Source of the DNA: Candidatus Gastranaerophilales bacterium
GTDB lineage: Bacteria > Cyanobacteriota > Vampirovibrionia > Gastranaerophilales > Gastranaerophilaceae
Assembly (NCBI GenBank): GCA_947630045.1
Contig: CANRGC010000003.1
Coordinates: forward strand, 55,076 to 119,075
Direction: 5' to 3'
Length of the DNA stretch: 64,000 bases
Shown here: piece after piece, positions 35,235-42,061 of the stretch
Layout: each line of letters opens with the position of its first letter
How positions within the stretch are numbered: the first letter of the stretch is position 1
Made by a program: the position numbers and the translations under genes
Notes under the pieces: model-generated
Told to the model about the DNA's origin: nothing
Databases searched by the model: none
The model's input: only the letters and a program-made list of their open reading frames with translations

Positions 35235-35262
35235 TTGACATTTTGAAAAATGGGTATATACT
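35235..35262 (+). promoter_or_regulatory. Promoter giving a probable leaderless mRNA
   Basis: Consensus TTGACA (35235-35240), a 16-bp spacer and TATACT (35257-35262) end 6 bases before ATG 35269. The predicted transcription start falls on the start codon, and there is no Shine-Dalgarno. Confidence 0.75.
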
Positions 35263-35268
35263 GAATAT

Positions 35269-35562
35269 ATGAATAAACGTTGGTATGATAATGATCCTGT
35301 TGTAAAACTTGCAGTCAGCTCGCTTGAACAGTCAAGCAACGCCGTAAGGGACAGGGCTTCCGATTATATAATCGAAAGATCTAATAACTCGGGCTATGTC
35401 ATGACTATAAGCAATTACGAGTATTTCTGGCAAAGATGGCAGGACAACAATATAAAACATTTCCTCGCAATGGAATATCTTAAACTTGTTGACGAAGAAA
35501 CAAGGCATGAGATATGCTCGGATGTCGTAGGGCTTGTTAAGAAATTAAAAGAAGAAGCTTAA
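35269..35562 (+). CDS. 97-residue hypothetical protein
   Basis: This small, soluble, helix-rich protein has no known motif recognised (start MNKRWYDNDPVVKLAVSSLE, middle YEYFWQRWQDNNIKHFLAMEYL, end VGLVKKLKEEA). It is driven by a consensus promoter placed so that the mRNA would be leaderless. It lies between the WecA-like and SpoIID genes on the same strand but appears to be its own transcription unit. Function unknown. Confidence 0.7.
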   Translation: MNKRWYDNDPVVKLAVSSLEQSSNAVRDRASDYIIERSNNSGYVMTISNYEYFWQRWQDNNIKHFLAMEYLKLVDEETRHEICSDVVGLVKKLKEEA

Positions 35563-35616
35563 TAATTCGTATAATTATTTGATATAAAATTTTTCTTTGT
35601 GTATTAGAATGATACT

Positions 35617-36495
35617 ATGAGCAAATTTTTGTCACATATAATTTTCGTCATGCTTTTTTTACTGATATCTTCTGCGCCATCCTATGCCATAAGAGTCGGG
35701 CTAAGCATTGATGTTAAGCAGTCTTATGTCGGTGTTTCCACAAAAGGTGAGATAATAGACGCAAGAACGGGTAAAGTTCTTGTAAGACCGGATAAAATGC
35801 AGTCATATGCAATTAAGGCATATGGAGATAAAATTGCGGTTAAAGTAAATAATAAATTTTATGATTTGGGAACAAATTATATAAAAATCAAACCCGCAAG
35901 CAAAGACGATTTTGTTGCAACTAAAGGAAGATGGTACAGAGGGGAGCTTGTTGTATACAATTTTAACAAAAAACTCTCCGTAATTAATGTAGTTCCGCTT
36001 GAACTTTATCTTTTGGGAGTTGTGCCTTCGGAAATGCCGTCTTCATGGAACTATGAAGCGCACAAAGCGCAAGCTATTGCCGCAAGAAGTTATGCCATTG
36101 CAAATTTGAACAAGCATGGTTCAAGAAGCTACGACTTGCTTGACACTCCCGCCGATCAGGCATACGGCGGTGCAAGTGCGGAAAATAAAAGAACAAATAA
36201 GGCTGTCATTGACACAAAAGGAATAGTTATAACATATAACGGAAAAGTAATTCCGGCTTATTATTGTGCAAGTTCGGGCGGGCAAACCGTTAATTCCGGC
36301 GCTGCGTGGGCTGTGGATGCACCTTATTTACATTCCGTTAAGGGGTATGATGACGGAATTAAGAAAAACGGGCATGGCGTCGGCATGAGCCAGCATGGCG
36401 CAAATAATCTTGCAAATAAAGGTTACAGTGCCTACGAAATTTTAAAATATTTTTACAAAGATATAAGTTTTTCAAAAATTTCATCAAACGGCTAA
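35617..36495 (+). CDS. SpoIID/LytB-domain protein
   Basis: This 292-residue exported protein has a signal peptide (about 1-24, HIIFVMLFLLISSAPSYA). The SpoIID domain includes LLGVVPSEMPSSWNYEAHKAQAIAARSYA, with the conserved Glu of the lytic-transglycosylase site, then PADQAYGG, YYCASSGGQT and GHGVGMSQHGAN. The family cleaves denuded glycan strands in spore formers and occurs widely in cyanobacteria and relatives without sporulation. A peptidoglycan-remodelling role in the periplasm is likely. TAGAAT ends 6 bases before the ATG and no Shine-Dalgarno is seen. Confidence 0.9.
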   Translation: MSKFLSHIIFVMLFLLISSAPSYAIRVGLSIDVKQSYVGVSTKGEIIDARTGKVLVRPDKMQSYAIKAYGDKIAVKVNNKFYDLGTNYIKIKPASKDDFVATKGRWYRGELVVYNFNKKLSVINVVPLELYLLGVVPSEMPSSWNYEAHKAQAIAARSYAIANLNKHGSRSYDLLDTPADQAYGGASAENKRTNKAVIDTKGIVITYNGKVIPAYYCASSGGQTVNSGAAWAVDAPYLHSVKGYDDGIKKNGHGVGMSQHGANNLANKGYSAYEILKYFYKDISFSKISSNG

Positions 36496-36581
36496 ATTTC
36501 AATTTTTCCCTGACTGTCTGGTTTTTCATAACACGGTGGATAATATCTTGTTGTCTTAATGTTAAGAACGGTAACGAATGC

Positions 36582-36609
36582 TTGCTTAAGTCCGAAAAAA
36601 GGATATAAT
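36582..36609 (+). promoter_or_regulatory. Promoter of the HU gene
   Basis: TTGCTT (36582-36587), a 16-bp spacer and consensus TATAAT (36604-36609) lie about 34 bases before the start, with AAAGAAAGGTG as ribosome site. Confidence 0.7.
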
Positions 36610-36642
36610 AGGCTTGTGATTTGTAAAGAAAGGTGTATTAAG

Positions 36643-36915
36643 ATGAACAAAGAAGACCTAGTAAAAACAGTTGCGGACAAAACAAGAATGTCCCAAAAAC
36701 GTGTAGCGGAAATTCTTTCTTTAGTTTTGGAAACTATTGAAAAAACTGTTTCAAAAGGAAAGAAAGTTACTCTGGTTGGCTTCGGCTCGTTTGAAGCAAG
36801 AAAACGTGCTGCAAGAACAGGCCGCAACCCGCAAACAGGCAAAGAAATTAAAATTGCTGCAAAAACCGTTCCTGCATTTTCGGCAGGCAAAAGATTTAAA
36901 GAAATGGTTAAATAG
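36643..36915 (+). CDS. hup: DNA-binding protein HU
   Basis: This 90-residue nucleoid protein starts at ATG 36643 (MNKEDLVKTVADKTRMSQK); an upstream in-frame start crosses the promoter and is rejected. The DNA-binding arm is GFGSFEARKRAARTGRNPQTGKEI, with the intercalating proline in RNPQTG, and the chain ends AGKRFKEMVK. It bends and compacts DNA as a dimer. It neighbours the convergent terminase operon and shares a terminator region with it. Confidence 0.97.
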   Translation: MNKEDLVKTVADKTRMSQKRVAEILSLVLETIEKTVSKGKKVTLVGFGSFEARKRAARTGRNPQTGKEIKIAAKTVPAFSAGKRFKEMVK

Positions 36916-36935
36916 CAATTTTCTTTTTCATCAGT

Positions 36936-36962
36936 ATGCCTCGCTTTAAAAAAGCGGGGCAT
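36936..36962. terminator. Bidirectional terminator between HU and terminase genes
   Basis: ATGCCTCGCTTT / AAAGCGGGGCAT stem (one G-T pair) with a 3-base loop lies between convergent genes; T-runs on both sides are short. Confidence 0.65.
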
Positions 36963-36964
36963 AT

Positions 36965-38131
36965 TTATATTCTAAGCCCCTTAATTATTTTTATTGTTTC
37001 TTTTCCGATTAAATCTTCAAGAGCATATCTTAAAGCGTCTATTAAATGGTTATCCGTTTCTTGCGGAACGGGTACGGTAATTCCGCAGGCGTCTTTTTTA
37101 AAACAATAGTTAAAAAGTTCTCTTTGCGCATTTTTGCATGTCGGATGAATATAAATTTTATTAAAACTCTGTAAAAATTTTATGCCGGACTCAATGCTAC
37201 CCTTTCCTTTTTTGGCGGGAATTGCATTAACTCCTTCGCTTTTATATTCTGAAATGCTTTTTGGTTCAGCGGAATCACATGTTACAAACTCGTTTCCTAT
37301 AATGTTTTTAACAAGCGGAATAGAATCTTTATTTAAAAGGTTAACCGAATAAATTTCGTCAGTTATGTAAAGCTTATCATTTTCAACCGCACATCTTATA
37401 AATGCAAACGGGTCTGTTGAAAAGCCCCAGTCTATACCGTTATAATATCTTTCAAACGAATTTTTATCAAAGTCTTTCGGTTCAACATTATTAAAGACCC
37501 GCCCCTCTAAAACCCCGATTTCACCTAGCCCGTAAACTCTCCAGAAATTTTCGTCTTTCATTCTCGATTCAAGAGTTTTTATAATTTCTTTTTCTAAAAA
37601 AGGATTATCTTTATATGTAGATTTTATTAAAATTGCGTTTTCTTTTTCATTTTCCAAAATTTCGGTGTGCACCCAAAAACGGCTTGTGGGGTTAAAATCA
37701 ATTAAAATTTTTTCTCTTGTTCTTATAATAAGCTGTTGAGCAATTTTATAATTCAGGTGGTTGGCTTCGTTTAAATATAAAATATCCCGCCTTCCGCCGT
37801 GAGCTTTTCCTATTGTATCAACAGAAATAAAATTAATTTTGCTTGCGGGAAAACAAAGAGATTTGTCGGTTTTTGAAAAAAAATTGTAAAAATTAAGCCC
37901 GAATTGTGCCATTACTTTTGGCATATCAAGCAAAACGCCCGCTTTTAAATGTCCCTGAGTAAGACCGACAATGTCAATTTCAAAGCTGTGTTTTATGGCA
38001 AGCAAGACAAGAAATTGAAGACTTGAAAAAGTTTTTGTGCTTGACGTGCCGCCTTGATTTATTATGTAACGATAATTTTTGTAAGCTTGTGCTATTTTTT
38101 CAAACACTTTGGATAATTTAAGATAGTTCAT
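36965..38131 (-). CDS. Phage terminase large subunit (PBSX XtmB / TerL family)
   Basis: This 388-residue DNA-packaging motor has an N-terminal ATPase with the P-loop position IINQGGTSSTKTFSS (Lys-Thr kept, preceding Gly replaced by Thr) and a Walker B-like DILYLNEANHL. The coupling segment is LIDFNPTSRFW. The C-terminal RNase H-like nuclease has its first acid in GIDWGFSTDPFAF, the second in TCDSAEPKS and the third in DNHLIDALRY. All nuclease acids are present, so it looks intact. It is the last gene of a three-gene minus-strand operon between HU and fba. Its portal and capsid partners are elsewhere in the window. Confidence 0.9.
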   Translation of the reverse strand: MNYLKLSKVFEKIAQAYKNYRYIINQGGTSSTKTFSSLQFLVLLAIKHSFEIDIVGLTQGHLKAGVLLDMPKVMAQFGLNFYNFFSKTDKSLCFPASKINFISVDTIGKAHGGRRDILYLNEANHLNYKIAQQLIIRTREKILIDFNPTSRFWVHTEILENEKENAILIKSTYKDNPFLEKEIIKTLESRMKDENFWRVYGLGEIGVLEGRVFNNVEPKDFDKNSFERYYNGIDWGFSTDPFAFIRCAVENDKLYITDEIYSVNLLNKDSIPLVKNIIGNEFVTCDSAEPKSISEYKSEGVNAIPAKKGKGSIESGIKFLQSFNKIYIHPTCKNAQRELFNYCFKKDACGITVPVPQETDNHLIDALRYALEDLIGKETIKIIKGLRI

Positions 38132-38150
38132 GGGGAAAAATTTCTTTTAA

Positions 38151-38375
38151 TTAAATTTCATCTATAAGTTTTTTTTGACGGTTGTTTTTGACAACGACGG
38201 TAAGATTATATTTATTTTCACTTTCATTTTCCTGTTTCATCTGGGCAAATTTCGCCTTTAATTCTTCAATTTTAACGGCTAAAGCAAGGTTAATATCCCC
38301 TTTTTCATTCGGAATTAAAGCAAGCTTCTCAAGCTCGTCAAGTTTTTTGATTGTTTCTTGTACATCGAAAGACAT
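38151..38375 (-). CDS. Small helical protein, candidate terminase small subunit or phage-type accessory
   Basis: This protein has 74 residues from ATG 38375 (AAAGGCGG upstream); an upstream in-frame start is possible. It is charged and helical (QETIKKLDELEKLALIPN... IEELKAKFAQMKQENESE), with a short basic end. Its position directly before TerL (19 bases) is where TerS normally sits, but no helix-turn-helix is evident, so the TerS call is by position only. It overlaps the end of the upstream 133-codon frame by 61 bases. Confidence 0.5.
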   Translation of the reverse strand: MSFDVQETIKKLDELEKLALIPNEKGDINLALAVKIEELKAKFAQMKQENESENKYNLTVVVKNNRQKKLIDEI

Positions 38376-38716
38376 AAGTTTACCGCCTTTATTATACACA
38401 GTCCTCTTTTTAAAAGTTTTAAAAGCCTTATATGAATTTTTAATCTTTCCATAAAAGGAAAGTCTGATGTTCCTTCAATTTCGGCCTGCATACCAAATTC
38501 GGAATCAATAAAAAGAATTATCCTATCCGCCTTGATTGTCCATTCTCCGAAATTGTAATTCGGCATTTTTCCGAAAAGTTCTTCCGCAATACAGCCGTGA
38601 ATTTTTTGAAGAAGCTTTTCTCTTTTTATTGCAAATTCACCTTGCATGGTAAATTTGTAAAACTTTTTAAACTTCGGACGGTGCTGTCTTTTCCATTTTT
38701 TTCTCCGTCGTGCCAT
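38315..38716 (-). CDS. 133-residue basic hypothetical protein heading the terminase operon
   Basis: It starts with a very basic segment (MARRRKKWKRQHRPKFKKFYK), which could bind DNA or RNA. The middle contains an alternating beta region (FGEWTIKADRIILFIDSEFG), and the last 20 codons overlap the next gene in another frame. No domain is recognised. TATAAT lies 6 bases before the ATG without a Shine-Dalgarno. As first gene of the operon ending in TerL it may be a packaging factor or an unrelated host gene. Confidence 0.5.
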   Translation of the reverse strand: MARRRKKWKRQHRPKFKKFYKFTMQGEFAIKREKLLQKIHGCIAEELFGKMPNYNFGEWTIKADRIILFIDSEFGMQAEIEGTSDFPFMERLKIHIRLLKLLKRGLCIIKAVNLCLSMYKKQSKNLTSLRSLL

Positions 38717-38722
38717 AATTTC

Positions 38723-38728
38723 ATTATA
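38723..38728 (-). promoter_or_regulatory. -10 box of the terminase operon
   Basis: TATAAT on the minus strand ends 6 bases before ATG 38716; no clear -35 is present. Confidence 0.5.
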
Positions 38729-38785
38729 CTACATTTATTTCTTTTCGATATATCTATTAGTAATAAATTTACAAAATTTTACAAA

Positions 38786-38814
38786 TATGACAAAAATATT
38801 GTTTGCTTGCAATT
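38786..38814 (-). promoter_or_regulatory. Bipartite motif shared with the head/tail operon leader
   Basis: Read on the minus strand: AATTGCAAG, 13 bases, TGTCATA, about 70-100 bases upstream of the terminase operon. The same two blocks with a 14-base gap occur upstream of the RHH gene at 41169-41198. It could be a shared operator or chance in AT-rich DNA; it also lies in the fba upstream region. Confidence 0.35.
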
Positions 38815-38878
38815 GAGGTGTTTTTTGTTTATATTTGTCATGATTTTATGACATTATTGAATAGAATTGGAGTGTTTT

Positions 38879-39838
38879 ATGTCAGAAAGAAAATTAGTCG
38901 GAACAAACGAAATGTTTAAAAAAGCACTTAAAGGCGGTTATGCAATCGGTGCTTACAATGTTAACAACATGGAAATTTTACAAGGTATAGCTGAAGCTGC
39001 AGAAGAAACACAATCTCCCATTATTCTTCAAGTTTCGGCAGGGGCAAGAAAATATGCCAATCAAACATACTTAATAAAATTGGTTGAAGCAGCACTTGCT
39101 ACAACAACTGTTCCTATAGCACTTCACTTAGACCATGGTGCAGACTTTGAAATTTGTAAAGCTTGTATCGACGGCGGTTTTTCTTCCGTTATGATTGACG
39201 GTTCAAGATTTCCGTTTGAAGAAAACGTAAAAGTTACAAAACAAGTTGTTGACTATGCTCACGAAAGAGGAGTAAGCGTTGAAGCCGAACTCGGTAAACT
39301 TGCCGGCGTTGAAGACGATGTTAAAGTCAGTGACAAAGATGCAAAATATACAAACGTTAAAGAAGCTGTTGAATTTGTTAAACAAACAGGCTGTGATTCA
39401 CTTGCAATTGCAATCGGAACAAGCCATGGCGCATATAAATTTAAAGGTGAAGCAAAACTCGACTTTGAAAGATTAAAAGAAATCAAAGACGCTTTAAAAG
39501 AAGCAGGTTTTGGCGATTATCCGATTGTTCTTCACGGTTCATCTTCCGTTCCTAAAGAATTTGTTGCAAAATGCAATAAGTTTGGCGGAAACTTGCCTGA
39601 CGCTCAGGGAGTTCCGGAAGAAATGCTTCAATATGCTTCAAAACATGGTGTTGCTAAAATCAATATTGATACAGACTTGAGATTGGCAATGACATCTACA
39701 ATAAGAGAATTCTTTATCGAACATCCTGAAAAATTCGACCCGAGAGAATATATGGGACCGGGAAGAACGGCTGTTAAAGAAATGGTAATGCACAAAATGA
39801 GAGATGTATTAGGAACAGCAGGACACGCTAAAGACTAA
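38879..39838 (+). CDS. fba: Class II fructose-bisphosphate aldolase
   Basis: This zinc aldolase of glycolysis/gluconeogenesis interconverts FBP with DHAP and G3P. ATG 38879 has TTGGAG 7 bases upstream and gives 319 residues. Motifs are GAYNVNNMEILQG, ALHLDHGADFE (metal His and catalytic Asp), VEAELGKLAGVEDD, GTSHGAYK, IVLHGSSSVP and VAKINIDTDLRLA. The gene is divergent from the terminase operon and closed by a terminator. Confidence 0.96.
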   Translation: MSERKLVGTNEMFKKALKGGYAIGAYNVNNMEILQGIAEAAEETQSPIILQVSAGARKYANQTYLIKLVEAALATTTVPIALHLDHGADFEICKACIDGGFSSVMIDGSRFPFEENVKVTKQVVDYAHERGVSVEAELGKLAGVEDDVKVSDKDAKYTNVKEAVEFVKQTGCDSLAIAIGTSHGAYKFKGEAKLDFERLKEIKDALKEAGFGDYPIVLHGSSSVPKEFVAKCNKFGGNLPDAQGVPEEMLQYASKHGVAKINIDTDLRLAMTSTIREFFIEHPEKFDPREYMGPGRTAVKEMVMHKMRDVLGTAGHAKD

Positions 39839-39864
39839 TTGAACAATTTTATTGTTTTAAAATG

Positions 39865-39893
39865 AAAATGCCCGAATTTCGGGCATTTTTTAT
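39865..39893 (+). terminator. Intrinsic terminator of fba
   Basis: AAAATGCCCG / CGGGCATTTT stem with a short AATTT loop is followed by a run of T. Confidence 0.92.
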
Positions 39894-40009
39894 TTTAAAG
39901 TTTTTCTTATTGAACTTATAAAAAACGTAACAATTAGACAACTTTAATTGTAAAAGCTGATTTTATCAGTTATGATTGTATAAAAAGCTGTAGGAGAAAA
40001 AGAAAAAAT

Positions 40010-40447
40010 ATGGAAAACCAAAAAATTGCAATCGGTTGTGATCATGGCGGATTTGAACTCAAAGAAACCATTAAAGAATATTTAAAAGCAAGAGGAATTG
40101 AATTTTCTGACTTTGGAATTTATACAAAAGAAGCATGTGATTATCCGATTATCGCAAAAGCCGTTGCAAAAGAAGTTGCTTCGGGAAATTGCGACAAAGG
40201 AATTTTAGTTTGCGGAACAGGACTCGGAATGAGCCTTGCGGCAAACAAAGTGAGAGGAATAAGGGCAGTTGCCTTAGAAAACACTTATTCGGCACGTGTT
40301 TCAAGAGCTCATAACAACGCAAATGTGCTTTGCCTCGGCGAAAGGGTTATAGGCGAACATCTGGCTCTTGATATTGTTGATATGTGGCTTAAAACCGGTT
40401 TTGAGGGCGGACGTCACAAAAGACGTGTTGATATGATAGAAGATTAA
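40010..40447 (+). CDS. rpiB: Ribose-5-phosphate isomerase B
   Basis: This 145-residue enzyme of the non-oxidative pentose phosphate pathway has motifs IAIGCDHGGFELKE, DYPIIAKAVA, GILVCGTGLGMSLAANKVRG (active-site Cys and anion hole) and RAHNNANVLCLGERVIG. GTAGGAGAAAA lies upstream. It lies between fba and a membrane protein, each with its own terminator. Confidence 0.96.
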   Translation: MENQKIAIGCDHGGFELKETIKEYLKARGIEFSDFGIYTKEACDYPIIAKAVAKEVASGNCDKGILVCGTGLGMSLAANKVRGIRAVALENTYSARVSRAHNNANVLCLGERVIGEHLALDIVDMWLKTGFEGGRHKRRVDMIED

Positions 40448-40452
40448 AATTT

Positions 40453-40472
40453 GCCCCCAACGGGGCTTTTTT
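40453..40472 (+). terminator. Intrinsic terminator of rpiB
   Basis: GCCCC / GGGGC stem with CAAC loop is followed by six T. Confidence 0.85.
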
Positions 40473-40539
40473 ATTAAAAACTTGATATTTAACCCTATTT
40501 TTTTTATACTTTTATTTGGAATTTTTGGAGAAATGAAAA

Positions 40540-41007
40540 ATGGACGATAAAGAAATCATATTGGGGCAATACAGAACATATTCCGACGCAAAAGAAAACT
40601 TTATAAACAGACACTTTGCAACAAACAGATTTTATTTTGTTTTCTCTTTTGCGCTTCTTGCCGGCATTTACCTTTTCTATGCTCTATCTCCGGCGCTTTT
40701 GCCCTTGATTTTTACAGCGGTTTTCGGAATAGCGGTTTCGGTTTTGTGGTGGCTTAATATTGATTCATATCAAATATTAATCAAAGTTAAATATGCGAAA
40801 GTTTTGGAATATCTTGAAACAAAACTCCCCGAACAGCCTTTCCATAAAGAATATGAAGAAACTCAAAAAATGAAAAAAGATAAAAAGGTTATTTTTGCAG
40901 ACATTCAAAAAGGGTTTGCATGCCTTTCATTTTGCTCATTTTCAGTAATTTTCTTCGCACTTATATTGTGGGGAATTAAACAACAAAGCGCAGTTGTTTG
41001 GTTTTAA
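40540..41007 (+). CDS. Two-helix membrane protein (possibly RipA family)
   Basis: This 155-residue protein has a cytoplasmic N-terminus (YRTYSDAKENFINRHFATNRFYF), two close membrane helices at about 35-75 (FSFALLAGIYLFYALSPALLPLIFTAVFGI then VLWWLNIDSYQ), a soluble charged part, and a further hydrophobic stretch near 128-148. The layout and the N-terminal RHFATNRFYF pattern resemble RipA-type octameric membrane proteins, but that is a weak resemblance. TTTGGAGAA precedes the ATG. It ends just before the RHH/head-tail locus and has its own terminator, so it probably does not belong to it. Confidence 0.65.
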   Translation: MDDKEIILGQYRTYSDAKENFINRHFATNRFYFVFSFALLAGIYLFYALSPALLPLIFTAVFGIAVSVLWWLNIDSYQILIKVKYAKVLEYLETKLPEQPFHKEYEETQKMKKDKKVIFADIQKGFACLSFCSFSVIFFALILWGIKQQSAVVWF

Positions 41008-41025
41008 AATTAAATTAAATTAGCT

Positions 41026-41064
41026 AAAAGCCTTGAGGAGAACAAATTTTCAAGGCTTTTTTAA
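41026..41064 (+). terminator. Intrinsic terminator after the membrane-protein gene
   Basis: AAAAGCCTTGA / TCAAGGCTTTT stem with a 13-base loop is followed by TTTTAA. Confidence 0.85.
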
Positions 41065-41089
41065 TGTGTTTAAACTCAATTTTTTGCAT

Positions 41090-41111
41090 AAAAAAAAGGG
41101 TATTTCTACCC
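41090..41111 (-). terminator. Minus-strand terminator upstream of the RHH gene
   Basis: GGGTA / TACCC stem with a 4-base loop is followed on the minus strand by eight T. No minus-strand gene with a ribosome site lies upstream of it, so it may end an antisense RNA covering the RHH leader. Confidence 0.5.
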
Positions 41112-41324
41112 CATTCGCATACTATCCGAAGCATTAACAACAATACTAAGATACTATTTTTTTACATTAATTGCAAGTGTTTGTAACGAAATGTCATAAC
41201 TTTATTTTATTTTTATTTCTTTAGCCAATTGACTAATATAAATTAGCACAATGGTTAATACCCATGCAGGCAATTGTTGAATAATATAAAAACGAAAAGA
41301 ATTTTTAAATTTGAGGTTTAAGGA
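41112..41324 (+). promoter_or_regulatory. Regulatory region of the RHH / head-tail locus
   Basis: This AT-rich 213-bp region holds AATTGCAAG-14-TGTCATA (41169-41198, shared with the terminase promoter region), a TTGACT -35-like hexamer at 41229-41234, and the inverted repeat CTAATATAAATTAG at 41233-41246, which is the size expected for a small RHH operator. GAGG at 41312 serves the RHH start. The -10 is not clear. Confidence 0.45.
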
Positions 41325-41495
41325 ATGGATTATATTAATTTCTACGTTGCTCTTCCTCAAAATGCTTATATCAGGCTTGAAAATCAAGCAAAAAAAATGA
41401 AACAAACAAGAAACGAATTTATACTTAACGCAATTTTAAGCCAGATAACCAATGAGGACAAGCTTTTCAACCCCCTAAAAAATGCCCAAAATTAA
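41325..41495 (+). CDS. Ribbon-helix-helix (CopG/Arc-type) regulator
   Basis: This 56-residue protein begins with the beta-strand MDYINFYVALP, the ribbon that enters the DNA groove, followed by two helices NAYIRLENQAKKMKQT and RNEFILNAILSQI, the standard RHH layout with the polar turn (KQTRNEF) between helices. The tail KLFNPLKNAQN is short. GAGG lies 9 bases before the ATG. It ends 66 bases before the first head gene on the same strand and is the only regulator-like gene at this locus, so it is the natural candidate for controlling particle production, possibly by binding the palindrome upstream. Confidence 0.75.
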   Translation: MDYINFYVALPQNAYIRLENQAKKMKQTRNEFILNAILSQITNEDKLFNPLKNAQN

Positions 41496-41561
41496 CCCCT
41501 TTATAATTTAGTTTATAACGATAAATTCATTCGTCTTAAAAAAACTAGAAAGGAAGGATTA

Positions 41562-42044
41562 ATGGAAGACATCGAAAAAAAGCTGAAAAAAGAAACTGAA
41601 GACGAGCTTTATTCAAAAGAAGACTTTGAATCTTACAAAGCAAATCTTCAAAACGAATTTCTTGAAAAAGAAGAAGCAATGAAAAAAGAGCTTGAAAATG
41701 AAGCAAAAAAAGCGAACATGACAGAGCTTGAGCTTGCTCAAACAGAACTGGCGGAAATTAAACAAAAGTATGAAGAAAAAGAAAAAGAATGTTTAATTTC
41801 AAACCAAAAAGAAGACACAAAGCTTCTTTTGGCGGAAGCGGGTCTGGAAGACGCTTCGGTTGAGCTTGTTTATGTGCCTTTGGATATGGAAGCAACCAAA
41901 GCAAAAATCGCCATTTTAAAAGCCTATATCGAAGAAATTAAGAAAAATGTTTTACAAAATTGTATGGATACCCCGCTTCCTCCGGCGCCAAATCAAGCAA
42001 CATATGACGCTTTTGTTGAAGGCTTTGACACTAACAAATTATAA
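41562..42044 (+). CDS. Phage scaffolding protein (GP20 / minor structural type)
   Basis: This 160-residue protein is dominated by a charged coiled coil (about 5-90, E/K-rich with ANMTELELAQTELAEIKQKYEE) and a C-terminal segment with a predicted capsid-binding end (TPLPPAPNQATYDAFVEG). This is the typical layout of scaffolds that precede the major capsid gene in PBSX/SPP1-like phages. It should form the temporary core of the procapsid. No prohead protease is seen, so scaffold removal may not need one. AAAGGAAGGA is a strong ribosome site, and it is the first structural gene of the operon. Confidence 0.8.
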   Translation: MEDIEKKLKKETEDELYSKEDFESYKANLQNEFLEKEEAMKKELENEAKKANMTELELAQTELAEIKQKYEEKEKECLISNQKEDTKLLLAEAGLEDASVELVYVPLDMEATKAKIAILKAYIEEIKKNVLQNCMDTPLPPAPNQATYDAFVEGFDTNKL

Positions 42045-42061
42045 AAAGAAAGGAAAATAAA

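Noticed and set aside
41202..41405. Minus-strand 67-codon frame opposite the RHH gene
   Set aside because: No ribosome site; composition fits a shadow of the RHH gene. The minus-strand terminator near it is recorded separately as a possible antisense RNA end.
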